Shown: piece after piece, positions 12,717 through 25,400 of the stretch
Layout: the number at the start of each line of letters is the position of its first letter
Position numbering within the stretch: position 1 is the first letter of the stretch
Origin: Panonychus citri
Lineage: Eukaryota > Arthropoda > Arachnida > Trombidiformes > Tetranychidae
NCBI RefSeq assembly: GCF_014898815.1
Contig: NW_026515522.1
Span: forward strand, 248,001 to 312,000
Direction of reading: 5' to 3'
Length of the DNA stretch: 64,000 nt
Notes under the pieces: generated by a model
What the model was told of the DNA's origin: nothing
What the model saw: the letters and a program-made list of their open reading frames with translations, nothing else
The model's database searches: none
Program-made: the position numbers and the translations under genes

Positions 12717-14238
12717 TTATTTATAATCATCAAATGTGATGCGTTTCAGCGAAGTTCGAATTACACTTCTAGCCTGTTTCTTTTCTCCTTCATCTGACTT
12801 ATAAGCGTAGATTTGTGAGTTTAGTCCATTGAACTCGAACATTCAACGAACCAGCAAGTTCATCTTTTGAAAGGCCATTTTTCTTTTAACGGACTGTTGG
12901 GGTAGTTGCTAGTATCAAGAATGCTGTGCATTCGAGCGAATGTGGTCATAGCGTTTTTGACCTCATAGATGAAACTGTGGGTGTCAGTATATACTAGGCT
13001 GATATTATTCCCGTAAGTAGCTTTTAAATCGTTATCGTGAAGATCGTTCATCTTCATTTTAGATCTAAAACTGTGAAGCAAATTGCAATGGGTTTATCCA
13101 TTATTATTTCTCTTCAGCTTGAAATAACGGTTTTCATCAAGTATAATACAACTCTCATAGGTTTATCATTAAATTTATCATTATAATCTATCATTAGATT
13201 CTTCTCAGCGGATTCATTATTCATAACAATTTCATGCATATGCTTTCGTTTATCTTCTATGGTCTTACTATAGATACTGTTGATTATATATTGACTATAA
13301 GCTTCCAAAAAGCCTTTTAAAATTGGTTGGTAACTGTTTTCTCTGTTCTGTACAGAATTTAACATAAATCTCAAGCCAAGGTATTTGCTTGAATCTTATA
13401 ATACGATGAATTTTCTATAATTTCATGCAGCCTGCCAGGTAAAGGCGGTAAAATGAAGGAGGAGGTTTTCATTGATTGATAGTTTATAAGGAGCCAAGGG
13501 GTAATCATTATGATAATCATGGAGATTATCTGGGTATTCAAGTCTACTTTAAGAATAAACCCACTTGATAGATCAGAGTCATCACCATATAAAGTATTTT
13601 GTAAATAACATTCATAAACTGATCAGCTGCAACCCATGAAGACCGCCAACTGGTACTTCTGTGAACATCTATATAAATTATTGACATGAAAGTAAGCCAT
13701 ACTTGTATGTTTTCTGGTTGAATTAAAATTTAGACACGATGTATTATTGGTTATTACATGTCTTTTGGATATTTGAGTGAGACCACAACTGATACCCTTT
13801 TCCACCGATAACAAACATGACATTATCGGAGAATAAGTCAAGTTTGATTTTAGTTTTCTTTATTGCTGCCGCCCATGCGAATCCAGGAGCAGAAAAGTAA
13901 TGACACGGGTCAATACCTTTTTTGTAACTTGTCATTCGGAAGTTTTCAAATATTGAAGCTAATAAAGATGTGTCTACTTTAAGGTGAATGTGTAAATCCT
14001 GTAATGTTTGACAATTGAAACTGTTCCAGCTGTTGGTCACATGATCTTACATTAAATCATTTACTTGTGAATCTGTCAACGTCAAACAAAACGTTTCTTT
14101 TGGTGGTAAATGATCTAGATCTAAATCAGGAATGGAGTTAAAACACTCCTGAGTAAGACAAGCTTTCATCATTGATAAATCGAGCGGTGTGTTTTCTGGA
14201 AAGACTTTAGTCATCAAAAGTGTTTTTATATCATGCAA
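12717..14238 (-). pseudogene. Family B DNA polymerase (protein-primed, Maverick/Polinton type), central and C-terminal part
   Basis: Several minus-strand reading frames together cover the DNA_pol_B_2 domain in the right order. LPPKETF lies near 14,090. KVDTSLLASIFENFR and the following CHYFSAPGFAW region lie in 13,900-14,000, next to the exonuclease/polymerase junction. Frame changes lead to an EKGISCGLTQ and AYFHVNNLY region (13,640-13,800), then INSIYSKTIEDKRKHMHE (13,240-13,310). YTDTHSF follows at 12,971-12,991, where family members have YTDTDSF with the catalytic Asp pair; the second Asp is replaced by His. The C-terminus ends in ITFDDYK at 12,720-12,740 with a stop at 12,717. At least four frameshifts or stops break it, so it is dead. 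The N-terminal half is missing here. Polymerases of this family replicate self-synthesising DNA transposons. The family assignment is firm; the exact element type is inferred. Confidence 0.85.
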
Positions 14239-14925
14239 ATGATGTTTTGATGCTGTTCATTGTCGATTTTGATTCTTATCACTCTTAGTGGTCTCGGGAA
14301 ACTTGTCAAGTCACACTCGAACGGGATACAGGTGGTCTCCGCGCGCAGTACGACTGATCAAATTTGAACTATTTGCTGTTCTCCTTTTCGAACCAAACGA
14401 ACTAAATAATGAAACTTTATTGCATAAACTTATATTTTCTTTTATGATTGTCATGATTTAACGTCTGACTTGTCAACTCTATTTATTTGACGCGATTTAA
14501 TTTTCGTTTGCAGCGCCAGTTATAGACTATATTTTAGTCCAGGTTAAAGACCCAGTTGTAAATTAAATCGAATTTACCTTATTGCTCATTATGTAAACTG
14601 CTCTAACGAACTAAAAAATTTGAAATCTGTAAAAGGGTTGATTCTCTTATTAAAAGTTGTATCCACATAAGTATAAATCATCATTTTTGTATTGAATGAA
14701 TAATTAATGAAACTGTATTCAGTTATATTAACAACCCTGAGGGACAATACCGTTCTTTTCGGATATACTTCTTGCTAGACAGCTTGGGTGGTTGATACAT
14801 CAAATGAAGAATACAAATGTTCATTTGGAGAAACCAAATTGATTTTAAATGATTATTCATTGTGATTTATTAATCGATTTTGAGTCAAAATTCCATTTAC
14901 AACAAATCTATTAGCACAATTAATA
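14239..14925. other. No gene recognised; element-flanking sequence
   Basis: This stretch is less repetitive and slightly richer in G+C than the surrounding host DNA. It may be the decayed upstream part of the polymerase element. I find no domain, inverted repeat or long ORF. A short motif, TTGGAGAAACCAA-like, occurs near 14,826 and inverted near 15,660, flanking the next element; its meaning is unclear. Confidence 0.4.
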
Positions 14926-14929
14926 TATA

Positions 14930-15514
14930 CAGGTCGGTACGAAATACATTTGAACAATTTTGAAGCTCAATAATTAACAGAATACTAGTATTTAACCATT
15001 GATTTATACATCATTCGATAGCTAATTTTATCAGCTTAAATTTGATAATAAAATTGACCTTTTAAACAAAACCATTTTTTACGAGGTTTAATCAAGACAT
15101 AAAAGGTCATTTTTGCAAAATTTAAGCCAAAAAAGTTCAACTTATTATTATTTTTAACTGGATGCACAGAAATTAATCAAATTTCATTTTCAAAAAGTTC
15201 TGGCGACAGTAACATATGAGAAAACTATTATTTTATCTGCAATATTTTGGCCACAATCGTGAGGTCAAATTTGCGATTTTTCAGTTTGAAAAACCCCAGC
15301 CTAAAATCACATAGACAGTGGCGCCATCCGAAAACGGGTTTTTTTGACTTAAATTGGCCTGGTTAATTTATTAATTGTTTTAAAAAATTGAAATTATGTT
15401 TAATTAATATTGAATAGTTGAGCTATTCACTCATATTAATTAATTAATAAACAAACTAATCAATCAATAGTTACAACCATTCAAAATTGTTCAAATGTTT
15501 TATGTACCGACCTG
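14930..15514. mobile_element. 585 bp non-autonomous TA-flanked inverted-repeat element (MITE, Tc1/mariner type)
   Basis: The left end starts CAGGTCGGTACGAAATACAT and the right end is its inverted copy starting CAGGTCGGTACATAAAACAT. I count 32 of 35 terminal bases identical, the last shared block being TTTGAACAATTTTGAA. TA is present immediately outside both ends (14,928-14,929 and 15,515-15,516), the expected target duplication of Tc1/mariner-type transposition. The interior is AT-rich and has no ORF, so the element depends on a transposase elsewhere. The well-preserved ends suggest a fairly recent insertion. Confidence 0.88.
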
Positions 15515-15516
15515 TA

Positions 15517-16474
15517 AATTCATTTTCTAACCGATTTTCCACAAAAATTAATCAATAAAATGAAGGTTCAAAATCACGACCAATTGATGAAAATTGATGT
15601 ACGAGTAAAAGAATTGAGGGTTTTTTCAAATTAACGTTTGGTTTCTCGTTACAAAAATTGGTTTCTCCAATATAAAACACTGTATCATGCTGCGCTTAAT
15701 GAATAGCAACAAGCGATTAGATCAAACTGTAGATCGAGCTTTCCTCTCTTTATTATTTTCCAAATACTTTTGTTTGTCTTTCTCTTTTATCATTAAATGA
15801 TCAGTTAGCCCTCTTCTTCTTGGTCTTTTACTTATTTTTAGCTATTTTTCTCCAAATGATTACCACAATTATTTGAGATTCATCAACATCAAAAGTAAAA
15901 TAGCTTTTTTTCTCGTTATTTGATAAACACTGTGAAAGTCTCTTGGAGAAGAAATAAAAATGTAAGAGATTAGAAAGAATGAAGAGCTTGTAAGGAATTG
16001 GAATAGAAATGAGCTCATGGTGGTGGTGGTGAAAGTAGGAGAAAAGACTAATTCTGTCAGGCAATTTAATGGATTTCCGGAGACTATCTTCATCTCCCAG
16101 AGGAAATTTCCAATCCGGATTGAAGTAAAGATGACAGCTACTAAGTTGAAGTTAGTAACCTGATTTTTACACCTTGTGAAATAGTCTTCCACTTTCTGTC
16201 TCTCTCACACTCTTCCTCTTTCATTTTTTCATCATCTTGATCGGTTTACCACCCACCCCACTCCTTCCATTTTTTCTCTTTCAATGCCTTTAACTATCTT
16301 CTCCACTTCCACTTCCACTTCCTCATCAGCTTTATCTTTTACAACTGAATAAACCTCATTCAAGGTATATACAAATAGCTAAAGCTAAGTTTATATACCA
16401 ACCACTCTACCACCTTCATCATCTTCTCAAAGCAAATCATCCTCATCAAAAAGTTTTATCTCTTTCTCCCTCTC
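15517..16474. other. Gene-poor pyrimidine-rich region
   Basis: Minus-strand ORFs of 78 and 107 codons overlap at 15,828-16,192, but they are Phe/Ser/Leu-rich with no recognisable domain, and this stretch resembles the other low-complexity parts of the window. I do not call a gene. Confidence 0.5.
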
Positions 16475-17712
16475 TCTCTTCTTCTTATTCTTCTTCTCCT
16501 TTTTATCTCACACATAGTTGATTCTTCCTTGTCAAACTTATCATGTTGATCATCATCTTTACCATCATTTGAACTTCATTATCAAATGAAAAAGTTTCAA
16601 GAAGAAGCAGAAAAAAATCAGTAAAACCTCTTCCTCTTCCTAATCAACCAACACCCACCCACTCATCCAGTTTATTTTCATAGTTTCAGTACATGATGAT
16701 TCTCATGCTGATGAACGACAGAAAAAAACTATTCCCATGATTGAAGATTGATAATGAATTTGAATGAAATTTATCACTTGACTGAATTATCATTTGCACC
16801 ATTCCAATTTATTAATATTATACATGGTGGATAAATTAAAATTTCCACTCTGAATGAATCCTGAATTTTTTCCTGTCTCTCTCTCTTCTTTGCTAAGATT
16901 TTGAAACAAATGGAAATTTCATCAGTTATAAAGTAAAATTATTATTAGAATTATAACTAAGAACTCACCATGAAATAAATTCCATGAATGTTTGGTGATG
17001 AAGAAAAATAAAAAATAGATGAAACAAAAACAAAAGGTGTGGTAAAAGGTAAAAATTTGAATCAAGAGACAATATTTTGAATTAATCTCATAATGGAATT
17101 ACGCAACCAGCTATAACAGTTTAGAGCTAACTCACCCTGAGATTCATGAGAGACGATGAGAAATATTCAAATTCAATCTGCTTCCGGCAAATATATTCAA
17201 TTGTCTTAATTTTAATAAAAAAATTCTTTTCTCATCAATTAAACTTTACCTTTTAATCAAAATTTTCGGTGGAAATCTCATTACCATGATATTTCTAATA
17301 AGATTCTTGTTCATCAAGAATCTTATTAATTTTAAACAGTTATCATGCATCAATAAGACTTCAGAAAAATATCCTGATAGTCTTATCTTGATTCTACACC
17401 GTATTTGATCATAATCAATTTCAATTTCTAACATGAGAATGAACATTTTGTGGTAAATTAATTGAATAGCATTAAATCATGTTGACAAAACTAACAATAA
17501 TATTGTAAATTAATTCCTTCAATTGTCTTGTGATGCATATTTAGAATCATCCAATTTAATTTGCCTTCAAGGTAAATATACAAAAAGTTAATTCCGATTA
17601 TAATTTGATGTTAAAATTGATCAACAATCAAATGATGTGATTAATATAACAGTTTTGTTAACTGTCAACTGTTGACTTTACATCTTCATGTTTAATCATC
17701 ATTTATGATAGA

Positions 17713-17749
<37 letters not shown>
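16475..17749. repeat. Tandem duplication, copy 1 (about 1.27 kb)
   Basis: From CTTCTTCTTATTCTTCTTCT near 16,478 to GATAGATTATCTCTC near 17,717 the sequence is repeated in the same orientation immediately downstream. The offset is 1,275 bases at the left and 1,272 further right. The only differences I noticed are one T and one CT unit near 16,870 versus 18,140. No coding content is evident; a 66-codon minus-strand ORF at 17,246-17,446 is duplicated with it but has no recognised domain. Confidence 0.95.
17296..17328. repeat. Perfect short hairpin (14 bp stem, 5 base loop)
   Basis: TAATAAGATTCTTG, loop TTCAT, then CAAGAATCTTATTA. It lies inside tandem copy 1. Confidence 0.9.

Positions 17750-17754
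<5 letters not shown>
17716..17754. repeat. (CT)n microsatellite at the tandem duplication junction
   Basis: About 18 CT units exactly between the two 1.27 kb copies. Confidence 0.95.
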
Positions 17755-17757
<3 letters not shown>

Positions 17758-19008
17758 TCTTATTCTTCTTCTCCTTTTTATCTCACACATAGTTGATTCT
17801 TCCTTGTCAAACTTATCATGTTGATCATCATCTTTACCATCATTTGAACTTCATTATCAAATGAAAAAGTTTCAAGAAGAAGCAGAAAAAAATCAGTAAA
17901 ACCTCTTCCTCTTCCTAATCAACCAACACCCACCCACTCATCCAGTTTATTTTCATAGTTTCAGTACATGATGATTCTCATGCTGATGAACGACAGAAAA
18001 AAACTATTCCCATGATTGAAGATTGATAATGAATTTGAATGAAATTTATCACTTGACTGAATTATCATTTGCACCATTCCAATTTATTAATATTATACAT
18101 GGTGGATAAATTAAAATTTCCACTCTGAATGAATCCTGAATTTTTCCTGTCTCTCTCTTCTTTGCTAAGATTTTGAAACAAATGGAAATTTCATCAGTTA
18201 TAAAGTAAAATTATTATTAGAATTATAACTAAGAACTCACCATGAAATAAATTCCATGAATGTTTGGTGATGAAGAAAAATAAAAAATAGATGAAACAAA
18301 AACAAAAGGTGTGGTAAAAGGTAAAAATTTGAATCAAGAGACAATATTTTGAATTAATCTCATAATGGAATTACGCAACCAGCTATAACAGTTTAGAGCT
18401 AACTCACCCTGAGATTCATGAGAGACGATGAGAAATATTCAAATTCAATCTGCTTCCGGCAAATATATTCAATTGTCTTAATTTTAATAAAAAAATTCTT
18501 TTCTCATCAATTAAACTTTACCTTTTAATCAAAATTTTCGGTGGAAATCTCATTACCATGATATTTCTAATAAGATTCTTGTTCATCAAGAATCTTATTA
18601 ATTTTAAACAGTTATCATGCATCAATAAGACTTCAGAAAAATATCCTGATAGTCTTATCTTGATTCTACACCGTATTTGATCATAATCAATTTCAATTTC
18701 TAACATGAGAATGAACATTTTGTGGTAAATTAATTGAATAGCATTAAATCATGTTGACAAAACTAACAATAATATTGTAAATTAATTCCTTCAATTGTCT
18801 TGTGATGCATATTTAGAATCATCCAATTTAATTTGCCTTCAAGGTAAATATACAAAAAGTTAATTCCGATTATAATTTGATGTTAAAATTGATCAACAAT
18901 CAAATGATGTGATTAATATAACAGTTTTGTTAACTGTCAACTGTTGACTTTACATCTTCATGTTTAATCATCATTTATGATAGATTATCTCTCTCTCTCT
19001 CTCTCTCT
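17750..19008. repeat. Tandem duplication, copy 2
   Basis: Near-identical direct copy of the preceding unit. The left boundary is the (CT)n tract at about 17,716-17,754 and the right boundary is (CT)n at about 18,988-19,008, after which the sequence becomes unique (GCAATTGTGTCG). All three breakpoints lie in CT repeats, which points to unequal exchange or replication slippage between microsatellites, or to an assembly artefact. Confidence 0.95.
18568..18600. repeat. Perfect short hairpin, second copy
   Basis: Same 14-base arms and TTCAT loop as the hairpin 1,272 bases upstream, carried along in tandem copy 2. Confidence 0.9.
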
Positions 19009-20341
19009 GCAATTGTGTCGATTTCCCTTGTCATCCTCGTCATCATCATTATCATAATCTCATTGTGATTTTTTTACCCAAAATTTTTGCACGAGAACAA
19101 AAATGCCTTCTTATCATTTTGTCACCTTGATAAGATTGTAACAAAAACATAACCGTTTGTCTCGTTAACCATTTTACATATTGAATGAATTACTGTTCAT
19201 GCATATGATTACAAAATAGGAGACATATAGCATAATCGAGGAGGAGGTGAGAAAAAGTTTTTTGAAAAAATGAAGAGGATGAAGATGGAGAAAGAGAGAG
19301 AGAGAGAGAGGCAAAAAATTAAGATCAGTCAAGTTGAAACCTTGTTGTTTGAAAGAGTCATTGAAGTAATGCAGCATTGAATTGACAAAGAATCAGTATC
19401 AATGTTACATTCAACTTAATTTGTGGTGACAAAGTTAAGTCAATCAAATTTTACTATAGCAAATCATCTTCATCTTCATCTCTCTCTCTCTCTCTCTCTC
19501 TCTAGCATAAATATGGTGTTGAGAATGACAGCATAATAATGATATATTTCATTCTCAAACAATTGGCTGTTTCACAGTGGTTACCAAATACGTCAATTCA
19601 CAAAGGAGATGGGCCAACTTTTAATCATACGAAATTTGAAATAAGGTTTTATGGGTTACTTATTAAACATTGATCTCTTATTATAAATAATAATAATTTC
19701 TAACTATTAATAATTATTTGAAGATTTAGATCTGATCAGAATTGAAAAAGACAATTCTTTTGCTGATTGTCCCTCTTTGATATTCCATTGACAAAATCAC
19801 CTGGGATCGCAAGATGAAAGATAACTCAATCAATTACAGGACATTTGTATCCGTGTCCTTTTTGCCTGATACATGTGGTTCGAACCTTCAAATGTTTTGA
19901 TACATCAGATCTTAACTTTTGAAAAGGGTTAAGCTGCTCTTTTTGAAGATTATCTCATTTTCTATCTTAATCTTAACTTTTATCATGCAAACGGTCACCA
20001 TTCTGCTACTATTGATGCTATGGTTATTGCTTTAGGCTATTTGCTTTATCTGATGAGCTTCCTACTCTGTTTACTTTTTCTCTGAATCATTAATTGGTTT
20101 AAATTAAATTCTCACAAAATGATACTCGGAGTGTTTGTTTCTGTTGAATTGATGATCACAATTATATTGATAAAATTGGGTATGCCAGTTACAATTTACT
20201 AACTTAATGAATATTTGAATTTAAATTGATTAAAGTTTCAATCAACAACAACTACAATCTTATTGCTAATCACTCTCATAACAATTCAAATGAATAGTTT
20301 CATGGTTTTCATTGAAATCTAATTCACAACATTAAAGGATA

Positions 20342-20391
20342 GACAAATTTGTTTTTTCTCTCTGGTTTTTACCAGAGAGACAACAAATGTC
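20342..20391. repeat. Compound hairpin of about 50 bases
   Basis: The inner stem TCTCTCTGGT (20,357-20,366) pairs perfectly with ACCAGAGAGA (20,371-20,380) across a TTTT loop. The outer arms GACAAATTTGTT and AACAAATGTC also pair, with a two-base bulge. No function is known; it could be a structured RNA element or the remnant of a small foldback element. Confidence 0.7.
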
Positions 20392-22333
20392 ATAAGCTGA
20401 ATTTCGGTTCATTTGCCTGTTCCCATGTTGAAAACTGAATTTGGCCCATAAATTCACTAAATTCCATGGAACTGACGTAGTTCTCTTTCCCTCCCTTATC
20501 TTCAAACTCCTATTCTTTTTTGTTGCTTCTGCCCTCCGGGCGAAAAGTTTTATTTTCTTGTCAGACCAAAAAGTTATTGTTATGTATTAGTTTAGTTGAC
20601 TAATCTATCCCTTTCACCATGTTGAACCAAATCCACCCTAAAGTTTACCCTCTATCCACCATATTCACTCATGGGAGATGATTAAGTTTACCTTGTTTTC
20701 ACTTAGTGTTTACAATTATTATCAATTCAGTTACCTTAGTTATCCTCATCTATTGAATAATCAAGTTTAAAGTAGTTTACACTTCTCATTACGTCTTATT
20801 ATTATATTAAATGTATTCAACAATCTATGTAATCAAAATGAGTAAGAACAAAAAAACTACATCCAGACAAAGTTTTTCACTTTCAACACTTTGTTCCTCT
20901 ATGTAAATAATATACACATAAATATGTAAGTCGTAAGGAGTTAATTTTATTGATCTAATTAACTGAATCAATGCTAATCTCTCGTAATTTTTTTCTTTAT
21001 ACTTCACAGCTTTGTTTATCATGTAAGTATTTGAAAAATCAAAGCGCCTCATTTGGTGAATAAAATCAAGAAAGTTATTACAAAGTAACTATTCAGATAT
21101 AATATTTACCTCCAGCAACCAACTACAATCATGGTGACAATTGTACTATCATTATTATAATATTTATCTGCTTCGTTGGGTATTGATTTATTAATATATT
21201 GGGTGAAAGAGTAGAAAGTAAAAGTTGAAGTTAATGAAAGTTATAAGTTCTGATTGAATATTTGACTGAACATTGGAAGAGAGAGAGAAAGAAAGCTCTG
21301 GTGATCAACAAAATTTCATGGGAAGAGAAAGATTATTTCTATCCAAATGTTCAATAATATTATAAATTTAGGGTGATGAAGATGCTGTAAGATAAATTTT
21401 CTTCCTCATCTATCAGTTTAACAATTTTTATGTGTAAATAGGATTTGCAACTTTGTCTATGTCAGTTGGGAGATGATGTCAAATTGAATTCTGCTGACAT
21501 GCATTATTTCAATCAGAATGGCAGAAGATGAGGATGGAAGAAAAAGAGAGAAGGAGAGGTGATAATATGGAAAATGAATAAGGATTCGCAAAAAGATGAA
21601 AAACTATGGACAAGATTTGATATTCCAAACTACTGTTTAATATAACATTCACTTTGTTCCATCATGATGATGATGGTGACATCTTTTGTTATCATGAATT
21701 TCATCCTTGCATGGAAACAGCAGAGATGATGACAAAATGCAAGAGAGAGAGCATTCACTACGCTTGCGATAATCAAGTCCAGAGATGTTCATATTTGTCT
21801 TCCATTTTTCTTTATCGTCATCGAATAATTTTTGACTCAAATTCTCCTTATTTTTGTACAATAAAATAATCATCATATTCAACTTCCTTTTCCTTTCCTG
21901 TTCCTAATACATGGTACATCATCTTCTTTCTCTCTTTTTCTCCAACTCCATCTTTGTTGTTTTCATTTTCAAGTCCTCCAATTTCATGATGAATCAATTT
22001 TCCCTAAAGATACCTTCAAGATATATGATTACTATACTAAAGATACGTTCAAACACGCACTTGAACAACATGAAAGAAGGAAAAAAATCTGAACAAGTAT
22101 CTATCGAACTGAAAATATAACAGAAATAAGGAAAAGAATAAAAAAAGTTGAGAATAAATTTTGTTACTCTTATTATCATCAAGATGAAGAAGATAATATT
22201 CATTCAAAGTTATCTGTCGTTTCCTTTAAATTGAAATACTGTTAACATTTCATGTTGTTTCCTGACAATATTGAGTAGAAAGAAAACTGAATGAAAAAAA
22301 GTTCCATGAAAGTTCAGAACAAGAGAAAGAAAT

Positions 22334-22345
22334 AGAGAGAGAGAG

Positions 22346-22420
<75 letters not shown>
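22334..22420. repeat. Compound (GA)n-(GAAA)n-(GA)n microsatellite
   Basis: GA dimers, then about eight GAAA tetramers, then about 20 GA dimers. This is the complementary pattern to the CT/CTTT array at 2126-2184. Confidence 0.92.
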
Positions 22421-22423
<3 letters not shown>

Positions 22424-25400
22424 AAATGTTACATGGAAACAAAGTGAAAAGTCAATATCAAGATTGTTATTAAAATTATTCTCAAATGTTTCTGGTATAT
22501 TGCATCAGGAAGAGGAATCATGGAAAACTCTGGAGCCTTGGAACACTCAGGTAGATAATGTAATGAGTAAATTTCTACCATTAATCTGGTGAGACTCAAC
22601 TTGACCTTGCATGAGACATTGATTGAGAATCAGGTTAATAAATAGTGAATAACTTTTCATGATAATCTCCTCTGGTGTTGGTAAAGTTACGTGAGATGTA
22701 GGAAGCAAAAAATCAACCACAGAGCTCATAAGTTAAATCAACATCTACAGCTAAGAAAAAGTTATTAATATACTTTAAATAGTATTGTTTTCACCATTTT
22801 GAAAACAATTGACATTAATCAAACTTATTATAATCGCCACACATTAAATAATGATTGGAGCTCACAAAATGGTTAATCCAACAAATGATCAGGCTTAGCA
22901 GGGATATTAACAGGGATTATCCATCATGGGAAGAAAAGGTAAAAGTTTTACGATGAATATGATAAAAGATGATGAAGATAAACCTGAGAGAGGAAAGTTT
23001 TTCTCCACTATTCTTTTAACCCTGGTCAAGATTTCTGCCAATCGAATCAATTTTTCGTCTTTGGTGTTAATAATTATGATTGATCAAATGATTGAGTCAA
23101 TTAAGTTAACAGTTATTAAGCTAATGATGATAAGCTCATTGTAATTACTTTGCAGATTACAGTTTGATGCTAATGATTGTAAGCAACTGATGATTGCGGT
23201 TTTGATGAGGATGAAGATGAATTAAAAGTGAGGCTTTTTTATTTTGTTTCAATTCACGAGAAAAATGTTGATTGGATTACATTCAAATCAAACATTAAGA
23301 GTGAAACCTTATGCTTGAGATGAATAATAAGCAATTTCTATCAGAAAATTATTTTCTCTCTTTAGAATGAATTCTCATCGTGTTTTTTTTGCCTCAGCAT
23401 CACAATGGAAGATAATTTTGTTCCTTTCAGGGAAAATTCTGAACATTGGTTTGTGTAATCAGGGAGTTGCAAAGAAATTCATATTCTATTAGATAAATGT
23501 TAACACTTATTTGTGAGAATAGTATCTTTCTCCATTGACTTTTGTAGTTTTTTCTTTGGTTCAAACTCGATATAAAAGATGAATTTGATGCCTGGTTAAC
23601 AAGAATAAAATCTTACAGCTGAAAATAAAGGACGAAAGAAAAAGAGGATAAAATAGTTCTAGCTAAAGGTTTTATTATCATTAGACAAGAAAAGAGACAG
23701 AGGATGATGGAAATGATGATGAGGGTGTACATGGTGGTGGTGATGATGATAGGGAAAGAGATGGATAAAAAAAGACCGTCATCTTTAGTAAATGTCAAAG
23801 AATTAGTTGATTGTTGGATAGTAAGAAAAAAATTCTTCGTCTCTGCCAGAGAGAAGAAAAAAAAGTCAGAAAGAAAGAGAAGATGAAGGAATTGGTGAGT
23901 TTGATGAATGGGCTTAAGATGATTTCAGCTCATTAGTAAGAGAGAAAGTAAGAAAGAGAGAAGGAGAGAAAGAGAGAGAGAGAGAGTTGCTTTTTTGCAA
24001 TAAAAAAACGAATAAAGGAAAAAAGAGAGATGAAAAAAGATGAAGATGAGAGATAAAGTATAGTCATGTTGGTGAATTATGGGGATAAAATCTTGGGAAT
24101 GCTATTAGATTCTTAGAGAGAAAGTTGAGGAGAGTCGGTGAGAGAGTGAGTGAGAGAGAGAGAGATGATGGGAACGAAAGAGAAGGAAAAAAATCATGGA
24201 TTGATTGATTCGATAAAAGCACTTATATCAACCGGCTTGTGTGTGTGTTTCGTATAAGATATATTATTATGATCATCATTACAAGAGTTCAATATATTCA
24301 AGATGCTTTTGGAACCTGTGTGAATATCTAATAGGGAATGATGATTGAAGATGATCATCAGTGGAATAGCATCAGAATAGAGGTAAACACATAGACACTG
24401 AAAAAGAAGGGAAAAAAGAAAAGGAAAAGAAAAAATTTTTTTATCCAAAGATGAGTAAGGATAAAGGCCAATCGTGGATTCGTCGTTCATCTTTCAAGAA
24501 GCAATTTCATAAGAACCGCCAGTTAGATGTATCATCCATTATTCTTGTTCCAAATTTTTGCTTCCCTTCTCCTTCATCATCATCTGTCGATAAAACTCTC
24601 AACAGATTAGATGCTTTACCAATCCCAATCAGCATTTTCTTTCTATGATAATCTTGATCTCTTTTTATTCTCTCACTCTAATCTTATTGTCTTTTCGTTT
24701 AGCATTTCTCTATCTCTTTAGAATCATTATCATCTTTTATTTTTTGCATCATCATCAAAATCTTCCAGTTATTATCTTCAAATCTATTTAACTATTTTCA
24801 ATCTTTGATAATTAACATTTGATTGCAGGAAATCATGATCACAATTGTATCAAATTCTGGTGACGTTTTTTTTTCTGTTTGCACCCACTATCTCATAATT
24901 GACAATCAATCACATTAATCATCCTTTTGTCTTAATGATGGATTGAAAATCACTGGTAACTTAAGATAAGATTAATTTGAAATTAATGCCTTGTTGTTGT
25001 GAAGAAATATTAGTAGAGAGAGAAGAGATAATCTTCTCAAAGTGAAAGACGAAGCACTCACACCATGAATTCAGAGTTCCAAGAAGTTCTGAGAAAAGTA
25101 AACCAAATCTTAATGAGAAAATAAAAAGATTTAGATTACATTACAATTCTGAGGTTATCAGAGTTAAAGGATAGTCTAAAAACTAAAGATGCTGCATCAT
25201 TGTTGATCTTTTACTGCATTATTATCTCATTAAGAGTGACCAATGGTCATCCTTGCTGACCAAGGCAAAAATAGCAAGAGCAAGTTGCCAAATTTACGCA
25301 ATCTATGCTGTGATTTTAACAATTATTGTACATCAATACAAAAAATCCGATTAAATGAATTTTAATTATCAATACTGGAGTTGGATTATCAATTCAATAA

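Noticed and set aside
14820..15670. TTGGAGAAACCAA-like words flanking the 585 bp element, considered as outer terminal repeats
   Set aside because: The match is only about 15-18 bases, the word is itself partly palindromic, and no target duplication was found.
17246..18718. Two identical 66-codon minus-strand ORFs that look like conserved paralogues
   Set aside because: Their identity comes from the recent 1.27 kb tandem duplication, not from selection on a protein.
19860..19890. GGTTCGAACC string resembling a tRNA B box
   Set aside because: No A box or pairing arms at tRNA distances upstream, so there is no cloverleaf.
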